NCBI RefSeq assembly: GCF_000021965.1 | Contig: NC_011832.1 | Location: 620,001 to 684,000, forward strand | DNA: 64,000 nucleotides | DNA from: Methanosphaerula palustris E1-9c | Lineage (GTDB): Archaea; Halobacteriota; Methanomicrobia; Methanomicrobiales; Methanospirillaceae | Direction: 5' to 3' | Shown: positions 17,996 to 26,747 of the stretch, one piece after another | Numbering within the stretch: the first letter of the stretch is position 1 | How the letters are laid out: each line of letters begins with the position of its first letter | The notes under the pieces: generated by a model | The model's database searches: none | What the model saw: only the letters and a program-made list of their open reading frames with translations | Told to the model about the DNA's origin: nothing | Program-made: the position numbers and the translations under genes

Positions 17996-19465
17996 ATGAC
18001 CCGGGTCGTCTTTGTCAACCCCCTCGATTCGTCCATTACAACAACAGGCCTCGGCCTCAAAGCACCGCCTCTGAATCTTATGTATCTTGCCGGTGCGGTT
18101 GAACAGGCAGGATTCTCCCCCAGTATCGTTGACGCGAATCTCCTCAATGCCCCCCCGGAGAAGATAACAGAGATCGTAGCACGGCTGCATCCTGACCTGG
18201 TCGGTCTGACGGCTACAACAGCAACGATCTCAAAGGCGTTCCAGTACGTCAGGAAAATTCGTGATGCGGTACCTGAGTGTTTTATTTTCATAGGTGGCCC
18301 GCATGTTACCTTCCTCCCCTCTGAGACCCTTGCCGAATGCCGCGAACTCAATGCCGTCGTCATCGGAGAAGGTGAGGAGACAGTCGTTGATCTGGTCACG
18401 TCATTCTCCATGACCGACCCTCACTGGCCGGAAACGGTTCGGGGGATTGCGTACAGGCGTAATGACGGAGATAGGGAACGGATCGTCGTCACACCGGCAA
18501 GAGAATTGATTCAGAATCTGGATGCATTGCCGTTTCCCGCCCGTCATCTGGTCCCATTCAACGAATACAAACTGTTTGACAAGGATGCAACAATCGGATA
18601 TATGATCACCAGCCGTGGCTGCACGTTTGCCTCCAATTACTGCTCCTCCTCGCACCTGATGGGTGGGATGTTTCGGGCGCGGTCTCCAAAAAATGTGGTT
18701 GACGAGGTGGAGGAACTCGTTTCAACCTACCATGTGGACACCATTGAGTTTCTTGATGACAATTTTATGCTCAATCGTTCCCGGGCCATCGATATCGCCC
18801 ATGAAATTCGATCGAGGGGACTTGATATCTCCTTCGTCGCCTCTTCCCGGGTGAACGCGGTCAATCGCGATCTGTTGATGGAATTAAAAAAGGCCGGTCT
18901 CTCTACAATATATTATGGTGTCGAATCGGGTTCTTTGCGCACCCTGAAGTTGATGAACAAGCGAATCACGTTATCCATGGCTGAGGATGCGGTCAGGATT
19001 GCAAAAGACTGCGGTATCAGCGTACTCACCTCGTTCATTATCGGGTATCCTGGGGAAACGTATGAGGATATGAATGCAACAATCAGGTTTGCGATCCGTC
19101 TCGACCCCGATTATGCACAGTTCACCATTCTCACCCCGTACCCGGGAACCCCGATATTTCAGGAATTGAAGAAGAACAACCTCCTAGCCACTGAAGATTG
19201 GGACCGCTACACTGTACTTGAGCCCATTATTCGATACGAAGCGTACGGGCTGACTTCGCGGAAGATCTCCCGCAAGCTCAAGGAGGCATATCTGCGGTTT
19301 TACCTGCGTCCAGGATACCTGTTCAGGCGGTCCGGTCTTTTAAAAACTGTACTCTATACCCTGTACCACAGTTACTTCCGACCTGCATTCCTGCACTCCG
19401 ATCCTCAGGGTTGGTACCGTAATTTTCCTGGCAACGAGCTCTCGGATTGCGAGAAGGGGACATAA
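17996..19465 (+). CDS. B12-binding-domain radical SAM protein with altered cluster motif
   Basis: 489 residues. Residues 1-140 form a cobalamin-binding-type Rossmann domain (PPLNLMYLAGAVEQAGF, then GLTATTATISKA and VVIGEGEETV). Residues 200-400 form the radical SAM barrel, with YYGVESGS and FIIGYPGET as expected. The cluster motif is TSRGCTFASNYCSSS: Cys209, Ser213, Cys216 where the family has Cys-x3-Cys-x2-Cys. The codon at 18632-18634 is TCC, one base from TGC. Relatives include HpnJ-like and other lipid- or antibiotic-modifying enzymes; the substrate here is unknown. The rest of the protein is intact and in frame, so it is either a recently inactivated enzyme, a sequence variant, or one using a non-standard ligand. 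Confidence 0.85.
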   Translation: MTRVVFVNPLDSSITTTGLGLKAPPLNLMYLAGAVEQAGFSPSIVDANLLNAPPEKITEIVARLHPDLVGLTATTATISKAFQYVRKIRDAVPECFIFIGGPHVTFLPSETLAECRELNAVVIGEGEETVVDLVTSFSMTDPHWPETVRGIAYRRNDGDRERIVVTPARELIQNLDALPFPARHLVPFNEYKLFDKDATIGYMITSRGCTFASNYCSSSHLMGGMFRARSPKNVVDEVEELVSTYHVDTIEFLDDNFMLNRSRAIDIAHEIRSRGLDISFVASSRVNAVNRDLLMELKKAGLSTIYYGVESGSLRTLKLMNKRITLSMAEDAVRIAKDCGISVLTSFIIGYPGETYEDMNATIRFAIRLDPDYAQFTILTPYPGTPIFQELKKNNLLATEDWDRYTVLEPIIRYEAYGLTSRKISRKLKEAYLRFYLRPGYLFRRSGLLKTVLYTLYHSYFRPAFLHSDPQGWYRNFPGNELSDCEKGT

Positions 19466-19581
19466 CTCCAGTACCTGGGGAAGACCTGGAACCCCTTACT
19501 TTCCTGAAATTTCTTGACAGCCCCCCGATCCCAACGCTCATCCCCCGGCACCTCGAACACTGATCCACGTATTTCTCCGTC

Positions 19582-20826
19582 GTGGTCCTGGCCGCCGTCT
19601 TCCTGCTGATCGCCGTCCGGCAGGTCGGCCGGCTCAACCTGAAGATCTGGCAGGTCATGCTCGGGGGAGCTGTTGCCGTCCTCGTCACCGGCCAGATCGC
19701 CCCTATCGATGCCCTGGGGGCCGTCGACCCCGACGTGATGCTCTTCCTCTTCGGGATGTTCATCGTCGGTGAGGCCTTCGTCGCCAGCGGGTACCTCTTC
19801 ACCGTCGGAGACCGGATTTTTTGCCATACGAAGACCCCCGACCAGGTCGTCCTTGCGGTCCTCTTCGGTGCCGGCCTCCTCTCCGCCCTGCTGATGAACG
19901 ACACGCTCGCGATCATCGGCACCCCCCTGGTCCTCGGGATCGCCTCCCGCACCCGGATCTCCCCGAAACTGCTGCTGCTGACCCTCGCGGTGGCGATCAC
20001 CACCGGCAGCCTGGCCAGCCCGGTCGGCAACCCCCAGAACCTGCTCGTCGCGGTGAACGGCGGGATCCCCTCCCCGTTCATTACCTTCGGCACCTACCTG
20101 CTCGTCCCGACCCTGATCGGCCTCCTGCTCGCCTACCTGGTCCTCCGGCTCGCATACCGCAGAGAGTTCCAACCCGGCAAATCCGTCGACAGGCCGGCCT
20201 GCCTCCCGACTCCCGCCGGTGACCCCCCCGCCTTCGATCGGCACCTGGCCTTGCTCGCGAAGTCCTCGATCGTTATCATCGTCCTCCTCGCCGGGGTGAA
20301 TATCGCGGCCTCGACGATGGGCGGCGGGATGACCGTCCCGCTTCCGCTGATCGCCCTCGCCGCCGCCCTCCCGATAATCCTCCTCTCCCCGCGGCGATTC
20401 GAGGTCATCAGGACGATCGACTGGCCGACACTCGTCTTCTTCGCCGCCATGTTCGTGCTTATGGAGAGCGTCTGGCGGACGGGCTTCTTCCAGCAGTTCG
20501 TTTCGGCCGGCGGCCTCACCACGGTGCCGGCCCTCCTCGCCACCAGCGTCCTCTTCAGTCAGTTCATCTCCAACGTGCCGTTCGTCGCTCTCTTCCTGCC
20601 GATGGTCCTGCAGGCCGGCGGGACACCCGCCCAGTTGATGGCCCTCGCGGCCGGCAGCACCCTGGCCGGCAACCTCACCATCCTCGGGGCTGCCAGCAAT
20701 GTGATCATCGTCCAGAACGCCGAGAAGCAGGGGGAGACCCTGACCTTCGCCGAGTTTGCCCGCGTGGGTGTACCCCTGACCCTCCTGCAGATGGCGGTCT
20801 ACTGGGTGTTTCTCGATCTCCTCTGA
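19582..20826 (+). CDS. SLC13/ArsB-type anion permease
   Basis: About 414 residues with roughly ten to twelve hydrophobic helices. Signature motifs: DPDVMLFLFGMFIVGEAF, then NDTLAIIGTP, GSLASPVGNPQNLL, and SNVPFVALFLP plus NLTILGAASNVI in the second repeat. These are the inverted-repeat hairpin signatures of the DASS/ArsB ion-transporter superfamily. The substrate could be arsenite, a divalent anion or Na+/H+; it cannot be decided here. The frame opens with GTG at 19582 and the first helix is short, so the true start may be slightly different. Three broken scraps of this gene lie at 11815, 14716 and 16405. Confidence 0.85.
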   Translation: MVLAAVFLLIAVRQVGRLNLKIWQVMLGGAVAVLVTGQIAPIDALGAVDPDVMLFLFGMFIVGEAFVASGYLFTVGDRIFCHTKTPDQVVLAVLFGAGLLSALLMNDTLAIIGTPLVLGIASRTRISPKLLLLTLAVAITTGSLASPVGNPQNLLVAVNGGIPSPFITFGTYLLVPTLIGLLLAYLVLRLAYRREFQPGKSVDRPACLPTPAGDPPAFDRHLALLAKSSIVIIVLLAGVNIAASTMGGGMTVPLPLIALAAALPIILLSPRRFEVIRTIDWPTLVFFAAMFVLMESVWRTGFFQQFVSAGGLTTVPALLATSVLFSQFISNVPFVALFLPMVLQAGGTPAQLMALAAGSTLAGNLTILGAASNVIIVQNAEKQGETLTFAEFARVGVPLTLLQMAVYWVFLDLL

Positions 20827-20863
20827 CCCATAGATTCAAAAACATGCAGACCCAGTTCCGTGC

Positions 20864-21715
20864 ATGACGACACAGGTCCGTGCAGTGGAAGACGTCCGAA
20901 CGGCGACTCCGACGATCGAGGGTGCAGGGGTTCACCTGCACCGGGCCTTCGGCAGTGCCGAGTTCGATCCGTTTTTGATGCTCGACGACTTCCGGGGAGA
21001 CCGGCCTGAGGAGTACCTGCCCGGTTTCCCCACCCACCCGCATCGGGGGATGGAGACGGTCACCTACATGCTCGAGGGGATCATGGCGCACCGGGACAGC
21101 ATGGGGAACGCCGGCAATATCAATGCCGGGGATCTCCAGTGGATGACCGCAGGCTCCGGTATCGTCCATTCGGAGATGCCCCGGCCGGTGAACGGACGTA
21201 TGGGTGGGTTCCAGCTCTGGGTGAACCTGCCCCGGTCAGAGAAGATGATGGACCCGCGGTACCAGGAGATCATCAGCGACCAGGTGCCGGTCGTCTCCCC
21301 GGCCGAAGGGGTCACGGTCCGGGTGATCGCCGGATCGGTGGCCGGCGTCATCGGACCTGTGCGGGGGATCGTCGCCGACCCCGAGTATCTCGATGTCTCG
21401 CTGGGTCCGGAGGTCATCTTCTCTCACCCGGTGAAGGAGGGGTACACTGTCTTCGCCTACATCATCGGTGGAGGAGGAATGTTCGGGACCAGGCGGGGAG
21501 ACCTGGTGAAGAATCGCGACCTGGTCCGGTTTGGTGATGGTGCCTCGGTGGGGGCCCGGTCCGGTGAGATGGGGATGCGGTTCCTCCTCCTCTCCGGGCG
21601 ACCGATCCATGAACCGGTGGCCTGGCAGGGGCCGATCGTCATGAACACGGCCGAGGAACTCCGCCAGGCGTTTAAAGAATACCGGGAGGGGACCTTCATC
21701 CGGAAGAAGGCTTGA
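20864..21715 (+). CDS. Pirin family protein
   Basis: 283 residues, a two-cupin pirin. The N-terminal pirin domain has FDPFLMLDDFRG, the metal-binding FPTHPHRGMETVTYMLEG with histidines, HRDSMGN, and WMTAGSGIVHSEMP. The C-terminal cupin runs from about residue 170. Pirins bind iron; some have quercetinase activity and others regulatory roles. The start at 20864 sits 37 bp after the permease stop with a short AT-rich leader, so the two could be co-transcribed. Specific function unknown. Confidence 0.92.
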   Translation: MTTQVRAVEDVRTATPTIEGAGVHLHRAFGSAEFDPFLMLDDFRGDRPEEYLPGFPTHPHRGMETVTYMLEGIMAHRDSMGNAGNINAGDLQWMTAGSGIVHSEMPRPVNGRMGGFQLWVNLPRSEKMMDPRYQEIISDQVPVVSPAEGVTVRVIAGSVAGVIGPVRGIVADPEYLDVSLGPEVIFSHPVKEGYTVFAYIIGGGGMFGTRRGDLVKNRDLVRFGDGASVGARSGEMGMRFLLLSGRPIHEPVAWQGPIVMNTAEELRQAFKEYREGTFIRKKA

Positions 21716-21774
21716 TGGGGCTGGTGAGGCCCTGGGATTCCGGAGTCCGCGTACACCTGGTGCGATCTGCCCCT

Positions 21775-22455
21775 TTACCGGGGTAATGTTTCTGCAAACT
21801 CGCGGACCGTATCCCCTGCCCCTGTCCTGAGGGGGATTCCATGGCCAGGGAGGAGAATGTCGAAATCAAGGGTGGCGATCCTCCGGATAGATTTCTGTTC
21901 CTGGTCGATGTCCTGGGTGAAATTTTTCGGACCTTCTGATAGTATTTTCCCGTCATACCGGAGGATATCTCCTCCCCAAAAGGTCCGGGTTGCCTCATCG
22001 AGCAGACCCAGGCTTCCTGGGGTGTGGCCTGGAATATGGACAGAGACCAGTCCATCGATCCGGTCGCCATCTGTAAGAAGGATATCTGGCTCGAAAAAAT
22101 TCTGTTTTATAACCAGATTCATGATACGCGTCAGAAGTCCGATCATTCCTCTGGGTGGCGGGATCGGAATTTTTCCCCTGAAATATTCCGCTTCCGCCGA
22201 ATGAACAGCGACCTTTGCCCTGGGGGCTGCCTGTTTGAGTTTCATGACCCCGCCGACATGGTCCATGTGGGCATGGGTCAGGATGATGGAACTGATCTCA
22301 GATGGATCTCTCCCGAGATCTTTTGTGATGTACTCGATGATCTTCGCACCGCTGCCCGGCATGCCGGTATCGATGATCGTCAGGGACTCCCGTGCGACGA
22401 TGTAACAGTTCGCGTTCACCCCGTCCACCTGATGAATCCCTGATAAAATCTCCAT
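21775..22455 (-). CDS. MBL-fold metallo-hydrolase
   Basis: 226 residues from MEILSGIHQVDG at 22455. The ATG shares one base with the TAA of the upstream methyltransferase (TAATG), which decides the start and implies translational coupling. The metal site is complete: LTHAHMDHVGG, HSAEAEYF, HIPGHTPGSLGLLDE and the late LLPGHG. Closest in style to glyoxalase II-like or lactonase-like hydrolases; the substrate is not evident. Coupling to a methyltransferase suggests a shared pathway. Confidence 0.9.
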   Translation of the reverse strand: MEILSGIHQVDGVNANCYIVARESLTIIDTGMPGSGAKIIEYITKDLGRDPSEISSIILTHAHMDHVGGVMKLKQAAPRAKVAVHSAEAEYFRGKIPIPPPRGMIGLLTRIMNLVIKQNFFEPDILLTDGDRIDGLVSVHIPGHTPGSLGLLDEATRTFWGGDILRYDGKILSEGPKNFTQDIDQEQKSIRRIATLDFDILLPGHGIPLRTGAGDTVREFAETLPR

Positions 22456-23273
22456 TATGCTTCCCTCCGGGCAATGACGTCCCAGATGGGGCGTCCACTC
22501 CATCTGTTCTCAAGACTCTGCTGCTGGGGAGATGCCGATTTGCCCGATCGGAACCGCTGCCAGAGTTCAAGGGGAATGACGACGGTCTGGATATCGATAT
22601 CCGCAAAACCGTGACTGGCGAGCATCCCGGTTATCTCCTCGCGGGAGTATCCCCTCCGGTACCCGAAGACGGGAACCTGTTCCCCATTTTCGTTTGTTGT
22701 GAACCCTGCCGGCTGGACCTCAGTCCCGATCTGTCTTCTCTTTTTCGTCACCAGCTGCCGATTCAGGCCGGCATCATAGTCTCCCGAATGGCTGAAGAAT
22801 TCAAAGTCTCCGACTGTAAAACGGAGGAACCCTCCGGGTCGCAGCGCAGTTCTGAACTGCTCAAGGGCGGTGTCCGGGTCGAGATAACCGAAGACATTGA
22901 GGAGGATGATCCTGTCGATCGATGCAGGAGGGAGTGTATGGAGAGCGTCAGGTCTATTCAGGTCGGCCTGGAGTGTGGTGACGGTTGTCGATCCTTTCAC
23001 TGGTTCCAGTCGGGCTAAAACATAGGCGAGAATGTCAGGGGATACATCAGCTAGATGATAGTCTCTAATGGTTGATCTCTCCGAGAGGGTTCTAAACGCG
23101 AGGTCGCCCCGTCCGGGACCGATCTCCAGGACGGATGCGCCTTCACCCAGCCACCGGGCGGTCCCTGAAGCCCACTCCGGAATATTGACCGGACTCGGGC
23201 AGACAAATTCATCCAGGTTCTGGGAAATTGCCCCCCAGTATCTGGCATTTATTGAATATTCGTTCGCTTCCAT
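22455..23273 (-). CDS. SAM-dependent methyltransferase
   Basis: 272 residues from MEANEYSINARYWGAISQNL. The frame continues upstream to 23555 but without family character. Class I methyltransferase: motif I VLEIGPGRGDLAFRTL, a later acidic strand, and PPASIDRIILLNVFGYLDPD followed by the motif FRTALRPGGFLRFTVGDFEF. The small-molecule or lipid substrate is not predictable. It is the first gene of a coupled pair with the metallo-hydrolase. Confidence 0.82.
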   Translation of the reverse strand: MEANEYSINARYWGAISQNLDEFVCPSPVNIPEWASGTARWLGEGASVLEIGPGRGDLAFRTLSERSTIRDYHLADVSPDILAYVLARLEPVKGSTTVTTLQADLNRPDALHTLPPASIDRIILLNVFGYLDPDTALEQFRTALRPGGFLRFTVGDFEFFSHSGDYDAGLNRQLVTKKRRQIGTEVQPAGFTTNENGEQVPVFGYRRGYSREEITGMLASHGFADIDIQTVVIPLELWQRFRSGKSASPQQQSLENRWSGRPIWDVIARREA

Positions 23274-23656
23274 GCGATCACTTCTATAGTTAGTATACAG
23301 GTATACAGATTTTTTGATGATGTGGTGATCATTGTTCTTCGACATCGCAGGTTTGTATTGTTGAGAGTGGTATACTCTGCAGGAAGGGATCGTGCTCTCG
23401 TACCTTCTGGGTCTGGCTGTCTCTTCCCAAACGGCCATGGGTGAATGTGCCTGCCCTGGGCGCCTGGAATCCCCGGACCGAATGCGGCAACAATTGCCCG
23501 GAGATGCGGAACTATTCCCTCTCCCGCTCAACAGAGATGTAATAATTAGAATCACTCTCGGGTCACCCCGTCAGTCTCCATGCACCAGCCCCTGTCGGTA
23601 CCTGCCTCGGGACTTCCACGGCTGGTGTTTCCAGTACATTATCCGGAAATGACACC
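23274..23656. promoter_or_regulatory. Divergent promoter region with GTATAC repeats
   Basis: 383 bp between the methyltransferase (minus) and the PLP enzyme (plus). GTATACAG occurs twice in tandem at 23293-23308, and the palindrome GTATAC recurs at 23370-23375. AT-rich sequence around 23308-23325 could hold a TATA box for the minus-strand pair. No gene seen. Confidence 0.4.
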
Positions 23657-24871
23657 ATGACTGAAAAAACTGCTCCCCGTCGGGGACTGATGACCGATGC
23701 GATCCATGCGGGGGAGACCCCCGATCCTGTGACCCGGGCATCGGCCCCCGGTATTGTAATGTCGACTGCATTCCTTGCCGATGCCGGCGCTTCGTTCTCT
23801 GCTGAAGACTTCGGCGATGAGACCCCGTACCTGTACACCCGCTGGAAGAATCCGACCGTCGACCAGCTCGAACAGAAACTCGCCGTCCTCGAGGGGGCGG
23901 AGGCGGCCGTGGCTTTTGGAAGCGGCATGGCCGCCATCACGGCCCTGCTCCTGTACAACCTCTCTGCAGGGGATCATCTCGTCATCAGTGACGTCTCCTA
24001 TGCAGCAACTGCAGAGATGACGGACGAACTGATCCCACGTCTGGGTATATCGGTCACCAAGGTCGACATGTCTGACCCGGAGAATGTCCGGAATGCGCTC
24101 CGCCCGAATACCCGGCTCATCTATGCAGAGACTCCGGCGAACCCGATCATCCGCCTGACCGATGTTGAAGCCATCGCAGCCATCGCACGGGAGAACGGAT
24201 CGAAGTTCGCCGTGGATGCCACCTTCGCTTCCCCCCTGGGTATCCACCCGCTCGCCCTTGGAGCGGATTATGTGATCCATTCCCTGACCAAATATGTCTG
24301 CGGCCATGGTGACGCCATCGGCGGTGCGGTCCTTGGGAATAAGATGGACATGGCCGGCATCAAGAAGGGGATCGCGATCCGGACCGGCGGGATCCTGAGT
24401 CCGTTCAATGCCTGGCTGATCCAGCGGGGTGCGTCTACCCTTCCCCTCCGGATGAAGGCCCATGAAGAGGGAGCCCTGATCGTTGCACAGTTCCTCGAAG
24501 ATCATCCGAAGGTGACCCGGGTCATCTATCCGGGTCTTGCTTCGCATCCCCAGCATGCGCTGGCCAGCCGGCAGCTCGAGAATTTCTCCGGAATGCTGAC
24601 ATTCCAAGTCGCAGACGGAGCAAAGGCCGCAACGATCATCGCCGACCGGCTTTCGATCATCCATTACGCGGTCTCGCTCGGTCATGTGCGGAGCCTCGTC
24701 TTCTACCTCTCCACCGACGAGATGCTCAGGACTTCCTTCCGGATGACGCCGGCACAGGAACAGTCGTACCGGGAGTTTGCAGGTGATGGAATCTTCCGGC
24801 TCTCGGTCGGTCTTGAGGATCCACAGGATCTCATTGCAGATCTCGAGTACGCCCTTGCAGGGATTCCGTGA
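23657..24871 (+). CDS. Cys/Met-metabolism PLP-dependent enzyme (cystathionine gamma-synthase/lyase family)
   Basis: 404 residues. Fold type I PLP enzyme with YLYTRWKNPTVDQLEQKLA, GAEAAVAFGSGMAAITALL, YAETPANPIIRLTDVEAIA, and the lysine-containing HSLTKYVCGHGDAIGGAV. The C-terminus has HVRSLVFYLSTDEMLRTSFR in place of the usual SLG..ESL motif. Family members make cystathionine, O-acetylhomoserine-derived homocysteine, or cleave methionine; residues alone do not separate them. The start at 23657 follows GAAATGACACC and matches family length. Probably acts in transsulfuration or sulfur assimilation. Confidence 0.9.
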   Translation: MTEKTAPRRGLMTDAIHAGETPDPVTRASAPGIVMSTAFLADAGASFSAEDFGDETPYLYTRWKNPTVDQLEQKLAVLEGAEAAVAFGSGMAAITALLLYNLSAGDHLVISDVSYAATAEMTDELIPRLGISVTKVDMSDPENVRNALRPNTRLIYAETPANPIIRLTDVEAIAAIARENGSKFAVDATFASPLGIHPLALGADYVIHSLTKYVCGHGDAIGGAVLGNKMDMAGIKKGIAIRTGGILSPFNAWLIQRGASTLPLRMKAHEEGALIVAQFLEDHPKVTRVIYPGLASHPQHALASRQLENFSGMLTFQVADGAKAATIIADRLSIIHYAVSLGHVRSLVFYLSTDEMLRTSFRMTPAQEQSYREFAGDGIFRLSVGLEDPQDLIADLEYALAGIP

Positions 24872-24955
24872 ATCACTTCATGGTGTTGACGGGTCTTCTT
24901 CAGGATGAGATAGGTGAATGTGATTCAGAACCGGGAATATTGGGATTGACGACAT

Positions 24956-25240
24956 ATGACAGACATACGATCTGAAACGAAACGTGGCGTGCCTCTTCAC
25001 GATGATCTGATTGAAGAGCGGATGCAGGAACTGCGGGACACGCAATCCTCCTGTCCGGCCTGCCAGGTGAATGCCCCCTTCGATGACCTGGAGACCTACC
25101 AGAAGAAGATTGAAACGAAGATTGGTATCGAAACAATGAAACACGGCGATCTCGATCACCCGGACGATGTGGAGATCGAGGTGTCGACATCGGTGCGAAT
25201 CCAAACATCGACCGGATCCGGTTCTGGCGGAGAAGAATAA
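24956..25240 (+). CDS. Small acidic protein with CPAC motif
   Basis: 94 residues, strongly acidic, with a single SSCPACQVNAPFDDLETY segment and a Ser/Gly-rich tail. No known domain. The CxxC could bind metal or be redox active, but only one pair is present, so a zinc site would need dimerisation. Weak ribosome site; coding character judged from codon use only. Confidence 0.5.
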   Translation: MTDIRSETKRGVPLHDDLIEERMQELRDTQSSCPACQVNAPFDDLETYQKKIETKIGIETMKHGDLDHPDDVEIEVSTSVRIQTSTGSGSGGEE

Positions 25241-25263
25241 TGTTCTTTTCAGCGTGGGCCTGT

Positions 25264-25410
25264 TTAGAATTTTATCTTCAGATCCACCAGTGCGATGGCG
25301 ATGCTCACACCGATCGCGACCCAGTAGAGAACCATCAATCCGATCTCAATCCAGGTCCACCGAGCAGAACGGTTCTTATGGTGGCCTGGTTCATCGTTGA
25401 TGCAGTTCAT
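25264..25410 (-). CDS. Small single-span membrane protein
   Basis: A 48-residue frame: MNCINDEPGHHKNRSARW, then a hydrophobic helix (IGLMVLYWVAIGVSIAIAL), then VDLKIKF and stop. A basic, tryptophan-rich cytosolic segment precedes one membrane span, a plausible functional microprotein. No strong ribosome site precedes the ATG, so a leaderless transcript is possible. It is convergent with the acidic protein gene, 23 bp away. Confidence 0.5.
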   Translation of the reverse strand: MNCINDEPGHHKNRSARWTWIEIGLMVLYWVAIGVSIAIALVDLKIKF

Positions 25411-25692
25411 AGCAGGTACTTGGGTATGGGTTCGTTCATATCACTTGACGCTCCGGCAAATTTTGTCGTCAATTCCCTGTTTTTGTAATACCTGGTAGTG
25501 AAAAATATCATTCATACAACCGGCATTCTTGCAGCAATGACCTGTCCTCAGAAACACCGTTAACGGCTCTCCTGTTACCGGTTAGCGAGCTCCCTCTGCA
25601 GGCGATCGATCCATCAGTCTATCTCAATCCTCAAAAAAGATCTGCCACCTCTTTTGCCGGAATGTTTATGTTCCTTAAACCGGGAAGCAGAT
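25411..25692. other. Intergenic region upstream of the marker 8 gene
   Basis: No gene seen. AT-rich around 25480-25510; may hold promoters for the genes on either side. Confidence 0.4.
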
Positions 25693-26574
25693 ATGATTAA
25701 GAGCAGGCATCTTATGACAGCAGAACACGATGAACATGTCATAGAGGCGATCGGAAGAAGCCGGATCGTCATACGGGGAGGAGAAGTGGTCGAGGTCGGT
25801 GAGGCACGGATAACAACGTGTCCTCTTGCAAAACGGTTCGCCCTTCCTGTTCCAACAATTAATAAAGACGCCGTGAAGGCAAACATCGAATACCGCATTC
25901 GGACCTGGGGAATGTGTACGCCACAACGGGACGTGCTCGATACCCGGGAGTTTGTCGGATTCGGGGCATCCGAGATCCTGAGTTTCGGGCTTCACACCGG
26001 CCTGATCGATGCGGTTGTCCTCGCCTGCGATGGCGCCGGAACCGTCATCGTGACAACACCCGCCCTCGTGCAGGGGATCGGCGGAAGAATGTCCGGGCTC
26101 GTTTCCACGACCCCCTATCCTGAGGTAATTCACCGGATCGAGGAGAACGGCGGGGTTGTGATCGATAAGGCCCACGCTCGCCTGAACCAGACCGCCGGCG
26201 TCAAACGGGCCCTTGAATTGGGATATAAAAAGGTAGCCGTGACGGTTACGCTGCCAAATGACGCAAAAACGATCCGGAATCTCTATCCCGATACGATCAT
26301 CTTCGGCGTCCATGTCACCGGGTTGACCCCCGATGAGGCAGAGACGTTCGCCGCCTCGGCGGACCTGATGACCTCATGCGCCTCAAAAACGGTCCGGGAG
26401 ATCATCGGCAGGCACGCTCTCATGCAGGCCGGCGTCGCAATCCCGATCTTTGTCCTGACATCGAAAGCAAAAGATCTCATCATCGAAAAACTTCACCAGG
26501 GCACCGAGCAAGTGCTGATCAAAACCACGAAACTTCCGTCACTTGGGGATCAGCAGCCGGATCCGCTGGTCTGA
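25693..26574 (+). CDS. Methanogenesis marker protein 8 (DUF2099 family)
   Basis: About 293 residues from MIKSRHLMTAEHDEHVIEAI; the frame extends 13 codons upstream. The family, restricted to methanogens and relatives, is recognised by HVIEAIGRSRIVIRGGEVVEVGE, CPLAKRF, RIRTWGMCTPQRDVLD and FVGFGASEILSFGLHTG. Two conserved cysteines (CPLAKR and GMCT) plus a later TSCASKTVREIIG hint at metal or cofactor binding. It is genetically tied to methanogenesis, but its biochemical role is not established to my knowledge. Monocistronic here. Confidence 0.8.
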   Translation: MIKSRHLMTAEHDEHVIEAIGRSRIVIRGGEVVEVGEARITTCPLAKRFALPVPTINKDAVKANIEYRIRTWGMCTPQRDVLDTREFVGFGASEILSFGLHTGLIDAVVLACDGAGTVIVTTPALVQGIGGRMSGLVSTTPYPEVIHRIEENGGVVIDKAHARLNQTAGVKRALELGYKKVAVTVTLPNDAKTIRNLYPDTIIFGVHVTGLTPDEAETFAASADLMTSCASKTVREIIGRHALMQAGVAIPIFVLTSKAKDLIIEKLHQGTEQVLIKTTKLPSLGDQQPDPLV

Positions 26575-26747
26575 TACTCCCTCATTTTTTAAGAAATTTG
26601 GACCCCCTGGAACTGGTCGATCGTTCCATCGCGGGGGCCGATCGCTTTGAACCCGGTCCGTCACCGAACACTCTTATGCCCAGGACACTATTCTACTGAA
26701 GATAGACGTGGATCTCTTCAGAGCTCCCCGATCTTGTGGATGATATC

